From Mycobacterium florentinum (GTDB taxonomy: Bacteria; Actinomycetota; Actinomycetes; Mycobacteriales; Mycobacteriaceae): a stretch of DNA of 64,000 bases. The DNA lies in contig NZ_AP022576.1 in NCBI RefSeq assembly GCF_010730355.1, positions 5,952,001 through 6,016,000 of the forward strand, written 5' to 3'. Below, one piece after another: positions 34,595-43,598 of the stretch (position 1 is the first letter of the stretch; the number at the start of each line of letters is the position of its first letter). Under the pieces are notes generated by a model. The model saw only the letters and a program-made list of their open reading frames with translations. It searched no databases and was not told the origin of the DNA. Position numbers and translations under genes: made by a program.

Positions 34595-35767
34595 CTAACC
34601 GGAGGCCGCGACGGTCCCATCGGCGATCAAAGAACTGACCTCCTCGTCGCTGAAACCCGACTCCCGCAGCACATCTCGGGTATCCGCACCGGTTGCCCGC
34701 GGCGCCGGACCGGGGCGTCCCGGGGTGCGGGATAGTCGCGGCGCGGGCCCGGCGGTCACCGAACCGTCCGGTGCGGTGGTGATCGTGGCGCGTGCTCGCA
34801 AGTGCGGATCGTCCGCGAGTTCGTCGAGTTCGAGAACCGGTGCCCCGCAACCGTCGACATCGGCGAACACTGCGCTCCAGTGGGCGCGTGGCTTGGTCGC
34901 GAAAACCGCTGCGATTCGTTCGCGCAATTCGGGCCAGCGCGCCTGGTCGAGCTGAGCGGACATATCGACGTTGTCAATCCCAAGGGCGCCAAGGAAATTG
35001 GCGTAGAACTTCGGTTCGATTGCGCCAACCGCGAAGAACCGACCATCGGCGCAGGCGTAGGGGCCGTAGAACGGCGCGGAGCCGGACAGGATATGGCGGC
35101 CGCGGCCGGCCCAGATGCCCGCGTTGAACTCGGCAAGGTTGGTCAGGTTCAGTAGTGCCGAACCATCGGCGATCGAGGCGTCGATCACTTGGCCCCGGCC
35201 GGTGACGGTGCGCTCGTAGATCGCCATCACGATTCCCAGCGCGGCGAACAGCGAGCCACCGGCCAGGTCGCCCAGCATGGCCAACGGTGGTACCGGTCGT
35301 TCGTCGCCGATCACCCCGAGCGTGCCCGCGATCGCCGCGTAGTTGATGTCGTGTCCGGCTCGGTCGCGGTAGGGACCGTCTTGGCCCCACCCGGTCAACC
35401 GCGTGTAGATGAGTCTCGGATTGCGTTCGCACAGTATGTCCGGGCCCAGCCCACGGCGTTCCATCGTGCCGGGACGGTTGCTCTCCAGCAGGACATCGGC
35501 GGCGTCGGCAAGGCGCGCAATGACCTCGGCTCCGCCCGGCGCGCGCAGATCCACCACGACCGACCGTTTACCTCGCGACAGCGACTTGGCCGGATCGAAG
35601 GGGTGCGGCGTGGCCGGCCGTTCCACCGCAACCACGTCGGCCCCGAAGTCGGCCAGCAGCATCGAACAGAAGGGCCCGGGACCCAACGCGCTGAGGTCCA
35701 GCACCCGCACGCCGGTCAACGGTGGCACACCGGTTTTCGTGACGCTCGACGGTGGAGGCTGGACCAC
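34595..35767 (-). CDS. Family III CoA-transferase, alpha-methylacyl-CoA racemase type
   Basis: 390 residues from GTG 35767. The racemase signature is present: GHDINY with His139 and GDLAGGS with Asp167, matching the His/Asp pair of mycobacterial Mcr. Such racemases epimerise 2-methyl-branched acyl-CoAs so that beta-oxidation can proceed, as in branched-chain lipid or sterol side chains. It is convergent with the ferredoxin gene. Its start codon lies ten bases from a motif A copy, with no clear ribosome site; a GTG at 35728 is an alternative. The substrate is inferred only from the motif. Confidence 0.87.
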   Translation of the reverse strand: MVQPPPSSVTKTGVPPLTGVRVLDLSALGPGPFCSMLLADFGADVVAVERPATPHPFDPAKSLSRGKRSVVVDLRAPGGAEVIARLADAADVLLESNRPGTMERRGLGPDILCERNPRLIYTRLTGWGQDGPYRDRAGHDINYAAIAGTLGVIGDERPVPPLAMLGDLAGGSLFAALGIVMAIYERTVTGRGQVIDASIADGSALLNLTNLAEFNAGIWAGRGRHILSGSAPFYGPYACADGRFFAVGAIEPKFYANFLGALGIDNVDMSAQLDQARWPELRERIAAVFATKPRAHWSAVFADVDGCGAPVLELDELADDPHLRARATITTAPDGSVTAGPAPRLSRTPGRPGPAPRATGADTRDVLRESGFSDEEVSSLIADGTVAASG

Positions 35768-35777
35768 CCGGTCAAGA

Positions 35778-35796
35778 TACCAAACTTAGTTTGTTT
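35778..35796. promoter_or_regulatory. Operator copy TACCAAACTTAGTTTGTTT (motif A)
   Basis: Left half identical to the perfect copy, right half GTTTG. It begins only ten bases upstream of the racemase start, so binding there would block transcription or initiation. It could also act on the divergent gene at 35955. Confidence 0.65.
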
Positions 35797-35954
35797 GTGG
35801 TGTGGTTTCCCGGGTGCGAACGCGTTCAAGGGCTGGCCGCGGTAGGCCGATAAGTGGTTCCAAGCGCGTTTTTGCCCACGTCCTCATCGCTCATGGCCAT
35901 AACCAAATGATGATCGTCAAATGCTAGATGATGTCCTATGCTGAGGCCATGACC

Positions 35955-37049
35955 ATGCGCACCTTGATCCAGCTCAGCAAGGGCAAGACGAGCAGGCAGG
36001 CCCACCGAAATCTGCCCGGCGCGGGCACCAACGGCGAATTGCTGAAAGACGATGAACTCACCAGGCGGGGCTTCGACGGCCGTGAGGCCGTGCTGTACCG
36101 CTCCAATGACCCGACGGTTTTTCGCACCGAGGGCCGGTTCAAGTCGACCAGCGCCATGCTTGGCGACATCAAGCCGGAGGACCTCACCGATCCGCGGGGT
36201 AACCCGCAACGGCTCTACTACAACGCCGATGCCACCATCTGGCTGTCACGGCGTGCCGAGCCGATGCCGTTCTACCGGCGCAACGTGGACGGCGACGAAT
36301 GCTGGTTCGTTCATCGGGGATCGGGAACGGTCGAAACGGAATTCGGCCCAATCAGTTACGGCCAAGGCGATTACGTCGTCATTCCCAAGGCAATCACGCA
36401 CCGATTCGTGGTCGACGCCGGCGAGACCATGTTGTTCGGCATCGAGACGGTGGGTGAACTGCGGGCCCCCACCTATGTGGGGCTTGGCAGGCACGCCCCG
36501 TTCGACCCTGACGTGATCCGGGTGCCCGAACCCGCCGCCATCGTCTCGGATCGGGACGAATACGAGATCAGGGTCAAATACGACCACGAGTACTCGTCGA
36601 TCTTCGTCGACCATCACCCCTGCGACGTGCAGGGCTGGAAGGGTGACTACTTCCCGTTCGCGTTCAATATCGCCGACTGGAACGTGATCATGTCCGACAG
36701 CCTGCACCTGCCGCCGTCGATGCATTGCTTTCTGGTCGCCGACGGCATCAACATCATCAATTTGCTGCCGCGCCCGTTCGAGACCGTTGCCGGAGTCGAG
36801 CGCATCCCGTGGTTCCACCGCAATGCCGACTACGACGAGATCGCCTTGATCCATGGCGGCAAATCGCTCGGACGTCCACTCAAATCCGGTCTGGTGAGCC
36901 ACGATCCGCAGGGAATCCACCACGGCTTCCCCGATCGCGCCCGCATCAAGTCTCGCCGCGAATGGGACGAACACTCGAGGATCGAGTGGGAGATCATCAT
37001 GGTCGAGGCCGCGCGTCCGCTGAAGTTGGACCCCGCCGTACAGGGCTGA
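35955..37049 (+). CDS. Homogentisate 1,2-dioxygenase-like cupin dioxygenase
   Basis: 364 residues from ATG 35955, chosen because GAGG is eight bases upstream; ATGs at 35949 and 35928 are alternatives. Two cupin-like lobes are visible: PFYRRNVDGDECWFVHRGSGT (first) and PWFHRNADYDEIALIHGG (second). The second matches the HRNxxxE iron site of homogentisate dioxygenase (H288, E295), with a further His in GIHHGFPDR (H322/H323). It is shorter than true homogentisate dioxygenases (about 430 residues), and no tyrosine-degradation genes are nearby. A ring-cleaving or other extradiol-type oxygenation of a different substrate seems likely. Confidence 0.82.
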   Translation: MRTLIQLSKGKTSRQAHRNLPGAGTNGELLKDDELTRRGFDGREAVLYRSNDPTVFRTEGRFKSTSAMLGDIKPEDLTDPRGNPQRLYYNADATIWLSRRAEPMPFYRRNVDGDECWFVHRGSGTVETEFGPISYGQGDYVVIPKAITHRFVVDAGETMLFGIETVGELRAPTYVGLGRHAPFDPDVIRVPEPAAIVSDRDEYEIRVKYDHEYSSIFVDHHPCDVQGWKGDYFPFAFNIADWNVIMSDSLHLPPSMHCFLVADGINIINLLPRPFETVAGVERIPWFHRNADYDEIALIHGGKSLGRPLKSGLVSHDPQGIHHGFPDRARIKSRREWDEHSRIEWEIIMVEAARPLKLDPAVQG

Positions 37050-37132
37050 GGTCGGCGTCGCGCGCCGGCGCTGTGCAGGTCACATCGGGTGTTGGACGTG
37101 ATCCACTTCATATGGCATGCTGGCCAATTAAA

Positions 37133-37151
37133 TACCAAACACTGTTTGAGA
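37133..37151. promoter_or_regulatory. Operator copy TACCAAACACTGTTTGAGA (motif A)
   Basis: Left half identical to the perfect copy, right half GTTTG. It ends 31 bases before the P450 ATG at 37183, the same spacing as at the ALDH gene. Confidence 0.68.
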
Positions 37152-37182
37152 ACTTGTTGACCGAGATTCTGGAGCCGTCTCG

Positions 37183-38376
37183 ATGACCTCTTCCGCCGTT
37201 GATCGCAACCTCGCCGCTTTGCTCCCCACTTTCGACCTGTTCGACCCCGAACACGAGAACTGGAAGTACGACGCTTTCGCGTACGCCCGCGAACACTGCC
37301 CGGTTGTGCGCACCGAGACCGAACTGACCGGTCCGATGTGGATGGTTACCCGTTACGCCGATGTTCGCCACGTCCTCGAGGACCCGGAAACGTTCTCCTC
37401 GCAGGGAGGTTCACCCGCGCCCACCCCGATCGGCCTGGGCCCGCTGGACTCGGATCCGCCGCTGCACACCGGGTTTCGCAAGCTGCTCAACCCCTACTTG
37501 TCCCGCAAGTACGCGCTGACGTTCGAGGCCGAGATGCGCTCCATCGCCCGCGAGCTCATCGACGGGTTCGTCGACAAGGGAGAGGTGGAACTCCTCGGTG
37601 AGTTCGCCGGACCGTTCGTGTCCCGGGTGCTGGCGTCGGTGGTGTTCAAGGAAACCGACATGGCGAAAATGGAGCGGGCCAAAGAGGTCGTGTTCGCCGT
37701 GACCGAGGACGGCACCGAACAAGACTTCATGAATCTCGGCATGCTGGCCGCCGAGTATCTGAGCGCGGCTACCGAGAATCCACCCGAGGAAGAGGGCATC
37801 CTGCGGTCGCTGGTCACCGGCACGGTTGACGGCAAGCCGTTGGAGTCGCACGAGGCGCTCGGCGCCATCTGCGTGCTGTTCCTGGGCGGGCTCGACACAA
37901 CGCGCTCGGCGATCGGCACCATCGCCATGCATATCGCTCTGCAGCCGGAACTCGAAGCCCGCGTGCGGGATCCGCGCTGGGTGCGCAACGACATGGACGA
38001 ATTCATCCGCCATGCCTCGCCGGTGGCCACCTTTGGTCGCACGGTCACCCGCGACACCGAGGTCGGTGGCTGCCCGATGCGCAAGGGCGACCGGGTGCTG
38101 GTGCGATTCGACTCGGCCAACCGCGATGAAGAGAAGTTTCCCGCGGCCGACAAGCTGCAGTTCGACCCGCCGCGCGGTGGCAACGCCGGCTTTGGTCTGG
38201 GCATCCACCGATGTGTGGGCATGCACCTGGCCCGCGTCGAGATCGCGATCGCGTTCGAAGAGCTGCTGGCGCGGATCACCAACCTGAAGTTCGACGCAGA
38301 TCCGGCCGACCTCAAGTGGGCTCCCGGCATCGCCAACTGCCCTGACCGCGTCCCGCTGACCTTCGAAAAAGTCTGA
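37183..38376 (+). CDS. Cytochrome P450
   Basis: 397 residues from ATG 37183, with GGAG upstream. The I helix is canonical (GGLDTTRSAIG, with the acid-alcohol pair), and the heme loop FGLGIHRCVGMHLAR has Cys at about residue 344. It differs from the two His-type P450s in regions 1 and 4. It heads a plus-strand run with a mycofactocin-type SDR and an FAD oxidoreductase. The order suggests hydroxylation followed by oxidation of the alcohol. Electrons probably come from the ferredoxin at 34389. Confidence 0.93.
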   Translation: MTSSAVDRNLAALLPTFDLFDPEHENWKYDAFAYAREHCPVVRTETELTGPMWMVTRYADVRHVLEDPETFSSQGGSPAPTPIGLGPLDSDPPLHTGFRKLLNPYLSRKYALTFEAEMRSIARELIDGFVDKGEVELLGEFAGPFVSRVLASVVFKETDMAKMERAKEVVFAVTEDGTEQDFMNLGMLAAEYLSAATENPPEEEGILRSLVTGTVDGKPLESHEALGAICVLFLGGLDTTRSAIGTIAMHIALQPELEARVRDPRWVRNDMDEFIRHASPVATFGRTVTRDTEVGGCPMRKGDRVLVRFDSANRDEEKFPAADKLQFDPPRGGNAGFGLGIHRCVGMHLARVEIAIAFEELLARITNLKFDADPADLKWAPGIANCPDRVPLTFEKV

Positions 38377-38415
38377 GCAGAAGCTAATTTCGTCCACTCT
38401 CGATTGGAGAAATAG

Positions 38416-39249
38416 ATGACCGGACGGGTAGCCGGCAAGGTCGCGCTGATCACCGGAGCGGCGCGCGGGCAGGGGCGCAGCCACGCGCTGCGGCTTGCCG
38501 CGGAGGGTGCCGACATCATCGCGCTCGATATCTGCCGTCAGATCGAGTCGGTGCCTTATTCGCTGGCGACGCCCGAGGATCTTGAGGAGACCGGCCGCCA
38601 GGTCAAGGAACTCGGCCAGAACGTGGTGACCCGCGAGGTCGACGTCCGAGACGGTGAGGCGCTGATCGCGGCGGTGAACGACGGTGTGAGCCAACTCGGG
38701 CGACTCGACATCGTGGTGGCCAACGCCGGCATCATGTCAATCGGTCCGTCGTTCGAACTGTCCGAGCAGACCTGGTCGCAGGTGGTCGACATCAATCTGT
38801 CCGGAGTGTGGCGAACGACGAAAGCCGCGGTGCCGCACCTGATTGCCGGAGGCAATGGTGGCTCGATCGTGCTGACCAGCAGCATCGCCGGGCTCATCGG
38901 TCAGCCCGGACTCGCGCATTACGTCGCGGCCAAGCACGGGGTGGTCGGGTTGATGAAGACGCTGGCACTCGAGCTGGCCCCGTTGAGCATCCGGGTCAAC
39001 ACCGTCAATCCGACGTGTGTCGATACCGACATGATCATGAACGAAGCGACTTACCGGATCTTCCTACCCGACGATCCGCATCCGACGCGTGACAAGTTCG
39101 CCGTTCCGGCCGGGGAGATGAACGCGTTGCCGGTGCCGTGGATCGAAAGCGGCGACGTGAGCAACGCGGTGTTGTTCCTGGCCAGCGACGAAGCCCGCTA
39201 CATCACCGGCATCTCGCTGCCCGTCGATGCGGGCGCCGTGGCCAAGTGA
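38416..39249 (+). CDS. Mycofactocin-type short-chain dehydrogenase
   Basis: 277 residues. The extended glycine motif TGAARGQGRSHA, the DICRQIESVPY insert after strand 2, DVRDGEAL, ANAGIM and YVAAKHG are features of the SDR subfamily that keeps its nicotinamide bound and passes electrons to mycofactocin. It lies 39 bases after the P450 and probably oxidises the P450-made alcohol. The mycofactocin link comes from family knowledge; no mycofactocin biosynthesis gene is in the window. Confidence 0.88.
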   Translation: MTGRVAGKVALITGAARGQGRSHALRLAAEGADIIALDICRQIESVPYSLATPEDLEETGRQVKELGQNVVTREVDVRDGEALIAAVNDGVSQLGRLDIVVANAGIMSIGPSFELSEQTWSQVVDINLSGVWRTTKAAVPHLIAGGNGGSIVLTSSIAGLIGQPGLAHYVAAKHGVVGLMKTLALELAPLSIRVNTVNPTCVDTDMIMNEATYRIFLPDDPHPTRDKFAVPAGEMNALPVPWIESGDVSNAVLFLASDEARYITGISLPVDAGAVAK

Positions 39250-39255
39250 TACTCG

Positions 39256-40614
39256 ATGGCACTCGATGCGACCGCAAAGAGGTTGAGGGACAGCGTGTCT
39301 GAAAGCGTTGACGAAGTCTTTGACGTATTGGTGATCGGTGCGGGCGCTGGCGGAATGGCGGCCGCGGCGCGCCTGAACCGCCTTGGATATCGAACCCTGC
39401 TGGCGGAGAGCAGGGATCGAGTCGGGGGCCGCGCGTCGACGGTCGAGATCGACGGATTCCGGGTCAACACCGGTGCGTTGATCATCGAGACCGGTGGCGA
39501 GAACGGGAAGTTGTTCGAAGACCTGGGGCTATCGATGGGGACCAGGTTGCCGACTCAGCCGCTGGTGTTGCGGTTGGGCAAACGCGACGTCCCGGTGATG
39601 AACGGAATGCCCGGCGCGGTATTGCACGGGTCGATATCGCTGTTGGGCATCGCCGCCCGCCGATTTCCTCGGCTGCGACCTGCGCCGGGGCGCACCCTCG
39701 CGGACGTGACGGCCCGTCGCGGCCCGTTCTTGCGTGGCCTGCTGCGCAATCTGACCAGCGCCCTGTTCGCGGCCGAGCCCGCCGACGTGGAAGCCGCATT
39801 GCTGTTCGACTACCTCACCAAACCGAAGGCCTTGGACACCTACGCGATGCACCCCGAAGGCAGCATCGGCCCGTGGCGCGTGTTGGCCGACGACTTCGAG
39901 CGCACCGGCGGGGTGCTGTGGCTGAATAGCGAGGTCAGAAAGCTGACATTCGACGACGCCGGTCGTGTCGACGGCGCGGTCGTGCATCGCGACAAGGCCG
40001 ACGTGTCCGTCGCGGTGCGCGCCGTGGTCAGCAATGCCGGCCCGGTGGCGACCGTGCGCATGTGCGGCGAGGACAATCTGCCCCCCGGCTATGGGGAACG
40101 GATCCGGACGCAGTCGGCCCCGAGCACCCTGATCACGGTGAACTTCGCCAGCAGGCGACCACTCACCACGGTGCCGGGAGTGGTGTTCTTCGGTCCGACC
40201 CGGCGCCTGGCCTACGCGGCGAATCTGACCGAGACGTGTCCCGAGATGGCGCCACCGGGATGGCATCTGTACGCCGGCGCCAGCACGCCGCATCCGGCTA
40301 CCGGCCCCTTCGACGAAGCCGCCGAGGTCGAGATGTTGAAAGCCGATCTCGCCGAACACTTTCCGGGCTTCGAAACGGCGAAGATCTTGTCGATACAAAT
40401 CTGTGCGGGGGAGGACTGGCCGGCCCAGCGGGCCATCGCCGGTCGTGACCTTCCGCAGACGACCCCGATTTCCAACCTGTTCAACGTCGGCGACGGGGTG
40501 CGGGAATGGGCAACGGCGGGCCAGAGTGGTTGCGTGCACTCGGCTCGGTTGGTCGTCGAACGTGTTGCGTCGCAGGTTCCGGTGCTGGCTAAGCGGGTCG
40601 ACGGTGTGGTTTGA
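39256..40614 (+). CDS. FAD-dependent oxidoreductase (phytoene desaturase/amine oxidase-like)
   Basis: 452 residues. The N-terminal dinucleotide motif VLVIGAGAGGMAAAARL with following ESRDRVGGRAS binds FAD. The C-terminal region ISNLFNVGDGVREWATAGQSGCVHSARLV is the second FAD contact. The family includes carotenoid desaturases and isomerases and steroid or amine oxidases. It starts six bases after the SDR gene and is thus in the P450 unit. A desaturation step on a cyclic terpenoid-like substrate is conceivable, but unproven. Confidence 0.85.
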   Translation: MALDATAKRLRDSVSESVDEVFDVLVIGAGAGGMAAAARLNRLGYRTLLAESRDRVGGRASTVEIDGFRVNTGALIIETGGENGKLFEDLGLSMGTRLPTQPLVLRLGKRDVPVMNGMPGAVLHGSISLLGIAARRFPRLRPAPGRTLADVTARRGPFLRGLLRNLTSALFAAEPADVEAALLFDYLTKPKALDTYAMHPEGSIGPWRVLADDFERTGGVLWLNSEVRKLTFDDAGRVDGAVVHRDKADVSVAVRAVVSNAGPVATVRMCGEDNLPPGYGERIRTQSAPSTLITVNFASRRPLTTVPGVVFFGPTRRLAYAANLTETCPEMAPPGWHLYAGASTPHPATGPFDEAAEVEMLKADLAEHFPGFETAKILSIQICAGEDWPAQRAIAGRDLPQTTPISNLFNVGDGVREWATAGQSGCVHSARLVVERVASQVPVLAKRVDGVV

Positions 40615-40621
40615 TGACAAG

Positions 40622-40640
40622 AACCAATTACCGTTTGGTT
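40622..40640. promoter_or_regulatory. Operator copy AACCAATTACCGTTTGGTT (motif A)
   Basis: The arms AACCAA/TTGGTT are perfectly complementary. It ends 23 bases before the epimerase ATG at 40664 and follows the previous stop by seven bases, which suggests a separate promoter for the 40664-43593 genes. Confidence 0.66.
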
Positions 40641-40663
40641 AATCGACCGCGAGTGGTGAGGCG

Positions 40664-41776
40664 ATGAAGACGCTTGTCATCGGTGGCAGCGGATCCACGG
40701 GTGTGCCGGTGCTGGAGGGTCTGCTGCGTCGGGGACACGACGTGACGATGCTGCATCGCGGCGTGCACGAACCCGTCGGGTTGCCCGATGTCCCGCACAT
40801 CCACGCGGACCCGCACTTCCCCGAATCCCTGACCGAGGCAATCGGTGACGCGCGCTACGACCTGGTGCTGGCGATGTACGGTCGGGTCGCGACCATCGCC
40901 GAGGTGTTCGCCAGCCGGTGCGGCCACCTGATCAGCATCGGTGGCGTGCCGGCCTATCGTGGCTGCTTGCAGGCTGCGCAGGTGCACCCCTACGGCATGG
41001 TGCTCAACGCCCGCGAGGACGGGCCGCTGTCCGACAGCACTGAGCCGGTGCCGAAGTTCGCCAAGCTGATTCGAGCCGCCGAACGCGCCGTGCTCGACCG
41101 GGCCGAAGCCGGGGCGTACCGGGGCACGGTGATCCGCTACCCGGCGATCTATGGTCCCCGCAACCTGGTGCCCTGGGAGTGGTCGGTGATGCGCCGGGTG
41201 CGTGACGGCAGGCGCCGGATGATCTTGCCGGACAACGGATTATGGATCATCTCGCGGTGCGCGGGCCGCAATGCGGCCGAAGTGGTGCTCAGCGCGGTGG
41301 ACCATCCCGACACGGCGAACGGGCAGGCCTACAACGCCGCCGATGACGACCAGTTCACCGTGCGGCAGTGGGCCGAGACCGTCGCCGACATAATGGGTGC
41401 CGACATCGAATTCGTCGGGGTCCCGCGCGAGATGGCGCCGTCGGCGCTCATTGAGCTGTTGCCGCCGAGTGGCGATCCGCACATTCTGCTGGACAACAAC
41501 AAGGCCAAGCGGGAGCTCGGCTATACCCAGGTGGTACCCGCCCGGGTGGCCATGGTGGAGGCGGTCGAGTGGCTGAGCGCCAACCCGGTGACGCCGGCGG
41601 ATTATCCGTTGTATCCGGCGCGCTTCGACTACGACGCCGAAGACCGGCTCATCGATGCCTATCTGCAGGCGGTGCAGTGGGTGCGGGACCAGGCTCCCGA
41701 CGACGCGCCCGATGTGCGCCACCCGATGCCGCATCCCAAGACCGTGTCCGTCGGCCGCGACGAAGGCGGCCGGTGA
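40664..41776 (+). CDS. NAD-dependent epimerase/dehydratase-like protein (extended SDR)
   Basis: 370 residues. The N-terminal Rossmann motif VIGGSGSTGVPVLEGLLRRGHDV, a later VIRYPAIYGPRNLVPWEW and GQAYNAADDDQFTVRQWAE are typical of the extended SDR fold. The YxxxK pair is not in the classical context, so it may be an atypical member. It is the first gene of a unit with a nitronate-monooxygenase-like protein and an enoyl-CoA hydratase, and sits under motif A. The reaction cannot be assigned. Confidence 0.83.
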   Translation: MKTLVIGGSGSTGVPVLEGLLRRGHDVTMLHRGVHEPVGLPDVPHIHADPHFPESLTEAIGDARYDLVLAMYGRVATIAEVFASRCGHLISIGGVPAYRGCLQAAQVHPYGMVLNAREDGPLSDSTEPVPKFAKLIRAAERAVLDRAEAGAYRGTVIRYPAIYGPRNLVPWEWSVMRRVRDGRRRMILPDNGLWIISRCAGRNAAEVVLSAVDHPDTANGQAYNAADDDQFTVRQWAETVADIMGADIEFVGVPREMAPSALIELLPPSGDPHILLDNNKAKRELGYTQVVPARVAMVEAVEWLSANPVTPADYPLYPARFDYDAEDRLIDAYLQAVQWVRDQAPDDAPDVRHPMPHPKTVSVGRDEGGR

Positions 41777-41797
41777 AGCTATGACCAGGAGGCCGTG

Positions 41798-42832
41798 GTG
41801 AGCCGTATGTGGCGCCGATTCCAAGATCTCGTCGGTGTCGAGTATCCGGTGATGCAGGACGGCATGGGCCCCTCGCCCACGACGTACCTGGCGGCCGCCG
41901 TTTCGGCGGCCGGCGGGCTGGGCACGGTGAGCTGCCCGAGTATCGTCAACACCTCGGAAGAATTCCTGCGCAAGGGGTTTCGCGGTGCCATCGAGCACGT
42001 CGCCGCACACACCGATCGGCCGTTTGCGGTCAACGTGCCAGTAGGCCGCACTCCTGACGGAGAGCTGTTGCTGGTCAGCCGGACCTGTATAGACGAGGCG
42101 ATATCGGCCAAGCGGGACGGCGGTCGGGTGGGCGCACAGTTGCGCGCGATCGTGACATCGGCGGGTTTCGCCGGCGAGTTCGGATCCGCCATCCGCGAAT
42201 CCGGCCTGGTGCACATGGCCAAGGTGGGTTCGGTGCGACATGCGCTGAAGGCCGCCGAGTACGGCGCGAACGTCATCATCGCTTCCGGCTACGAAATGGG
42301 TGGGCATACCCACGCCAAGGGTGTGCACACAATGGTGTTGGCGCCGCAGGTGATTGGTGCCCTTGATGTCCCGGTCGTGGTCTCCGGCGGCATCTGCGAC
42401 GGGCGCGGGCTGGCCGCGGTGCTGGCGATGGGCGGAGCCGCGGCGGCGATGGGGACCCGCTTCATCGCCACCCAGGAGCACCAATGGCATCAGGCCTACA
42501 AGCAGCGCATCGTCGACTCCCAAGAGTGGGACGACGTTGTCTACGGCGGCATCTACGCGCCGATCCGCGGGTTGCGCAACGACGCGATCGCCGCGCTAGA
42601 CAAAGCGCGAGAGACCTTGGCGCCAGAGGCGTTTCAGGCTTGGGAAGAAGAACAGATACGGGTGGCCCAGCGCGACGGCGACGTCGAGCGCGGCCTGCTG
42701 GTTGCCGGGCAGGTATCCGCGGCGATCCACGACATTCCTACCGTCGCGGAGCTGGTCACGCGCATCGTCGCCCAAGCACGTGAGCTGCTGGCCGCCTCGG
42801 CGTCGGTGCTGAAAGAGCCGGCGTGTCCATAA
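41798..42832 (+). CDS. Nitronate monooxygenase-like flavoprotein
   Basis: 344 residues from GTG 41798, which is five bases after AGGAGG (41787-41792); GTG 41795 and ATG 41807 are less well spaced. The FMN TIM-barrel features PVMQDGMGPSPTTYLAAAVSAAGGLG, ASGYEMGGHTHAKG and PVVVSGGICDGRGLAAVLAMG are clear. Family members oxidise nitronates or act as enoyl reductases. In a catabolic operon a flavin-dependent reductase or oxidase step on the CoA or ring intermediate is as likely as nitronate oxidation. Its end overlaps the hydratase start by ten bases. Confidence 0.87.
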   Translation: MSRMWRRFQDLVGVEYPVMQDGMGPSPTTYLAAAVSAAGGLGTVSCPSIVNTSEEFLRKGFRGAIEHVAAHTDRPFAVNVPVGRTPDGELLLVSRTCIDEAISAKRDGGRVGAQLRAIVTSAGFAGEFGSAIRESGLVHMAKVGSVRHALKAAEYGANVIIASGYEMGGHTHAKGVHTMVLAPQVIGALDVPVVVSGGICDGRGLAAVLAMGGAAAAMGTRFIATQEHQWHQAYKQRIVDSQEWDDVVYGGIYAPIRGLRNDAIAALDKARETLAPEAFQAWEEEQIRVAQRDGDVERGLLVAGQVSAAIHDIPTVAELVTRIVAQARELLAASASVLKEPACP

Positions 42833-43593
42833 CCGAGACGGTTGATGCCGACGGGGTCGCCGAGCTGGTGGTGCACCACCCGCCCGCCAATGCCTACACC
42901 ATCGGCGATCTGGCCCGGCTCACCGAATTACTGCGCAGCTATGAGCACCGCGAAGAGGTGCGGGTTGCCGTGTTGCGCGCCGACGGCAACGGGTTCTGCG
43001 CTGGCGGTGACCTCAAGGAGGTCCAGTCCCTGCCAGGGTTTGACGGAATCCTCGGACAGGCCAGGGGCTCACAGGATTCCAGCTTGGCCATCGCCGAGTG
43101 CCCGGTACCGGTGATCGGTTGCATCCACGGTTACTGCGTCGGGGTGGGGGTGCTGCTGGCCGGCACCTGCGACGTGCTCATAGGCTGTGCCGCAACAAAG
43201 TTCGTGCTCGCCGAGGTCGACAACGGAGCCACCACCGGTGGCGTGCAGGCGCTCGGCCTGCTCCCCGAGAAGCGGATTCGCGCCGCGATGTTCACCTGTG
43301 AACCGATCGACATCTCCGAGCTGTACGCCTACGGCAGCGTCTACCACGTGGAACCGACCGTGGCGGCCACGGTGGACAGGGCCAGGGAGATCGCCGCGAC
43401 CATTGCGAAAAAGACGCCCCGGGTGGTGCGCGCGCTGAAACAGTCGCTGAACAACACCGCCGCTCGCGACCTACGCACGCTGTATCGACAGGAGCTCAGC
43501 TACACCTTCGAGCTCAACATGCTTGGCGACGCCTCGGCTGCCCGGCAGACCTTCCTGGATCGCACCCGCGCGGGCTATCTGGACGGCGCCTGA
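42823..43593 (+). CDS. Enoyl-CoA hydratase/isomerase-family protein
   Basis: 256 residues from GTG 42823, overlapping the previous gene. The crotonase features are GNGFCAGGDLKEV (oxyanion hole), IGCIHGYCVGVGVLLAGTCDVLIG and FVLAEVDNGATTGG (one Glu present). The second catalytic Glu of classical hydratases is not obvious, so isomerase or hydrolase activity is possible. It is the last gene of the motif A unit starting at 40664, convergent with a P450 gene five bases away. Confidence 0.88.
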   Translation: MSITETVDADGVAELVVHHPPANAYTIGDLARLTELLRSYEHREEVRVAVLRADGNGFCAGGDLKEVQSLPGFDGILGQARGSQDSSLAIAECPVPVIGCIHGYCVGVGVLLAGTCDVLIGCAATKFVLAEVDNGATTGGVQALGLLPEKRIRAAMFTCEPIDISELYAYGSVYHVEPTVAATVDRAREIAATIAKKTPRVVRALKQSLNNTAARDLRTLYRQELSYTFELNMLGDASAARQTFLDRTRAGYLDGA

Positions 43594-43598
43594 TCGGC

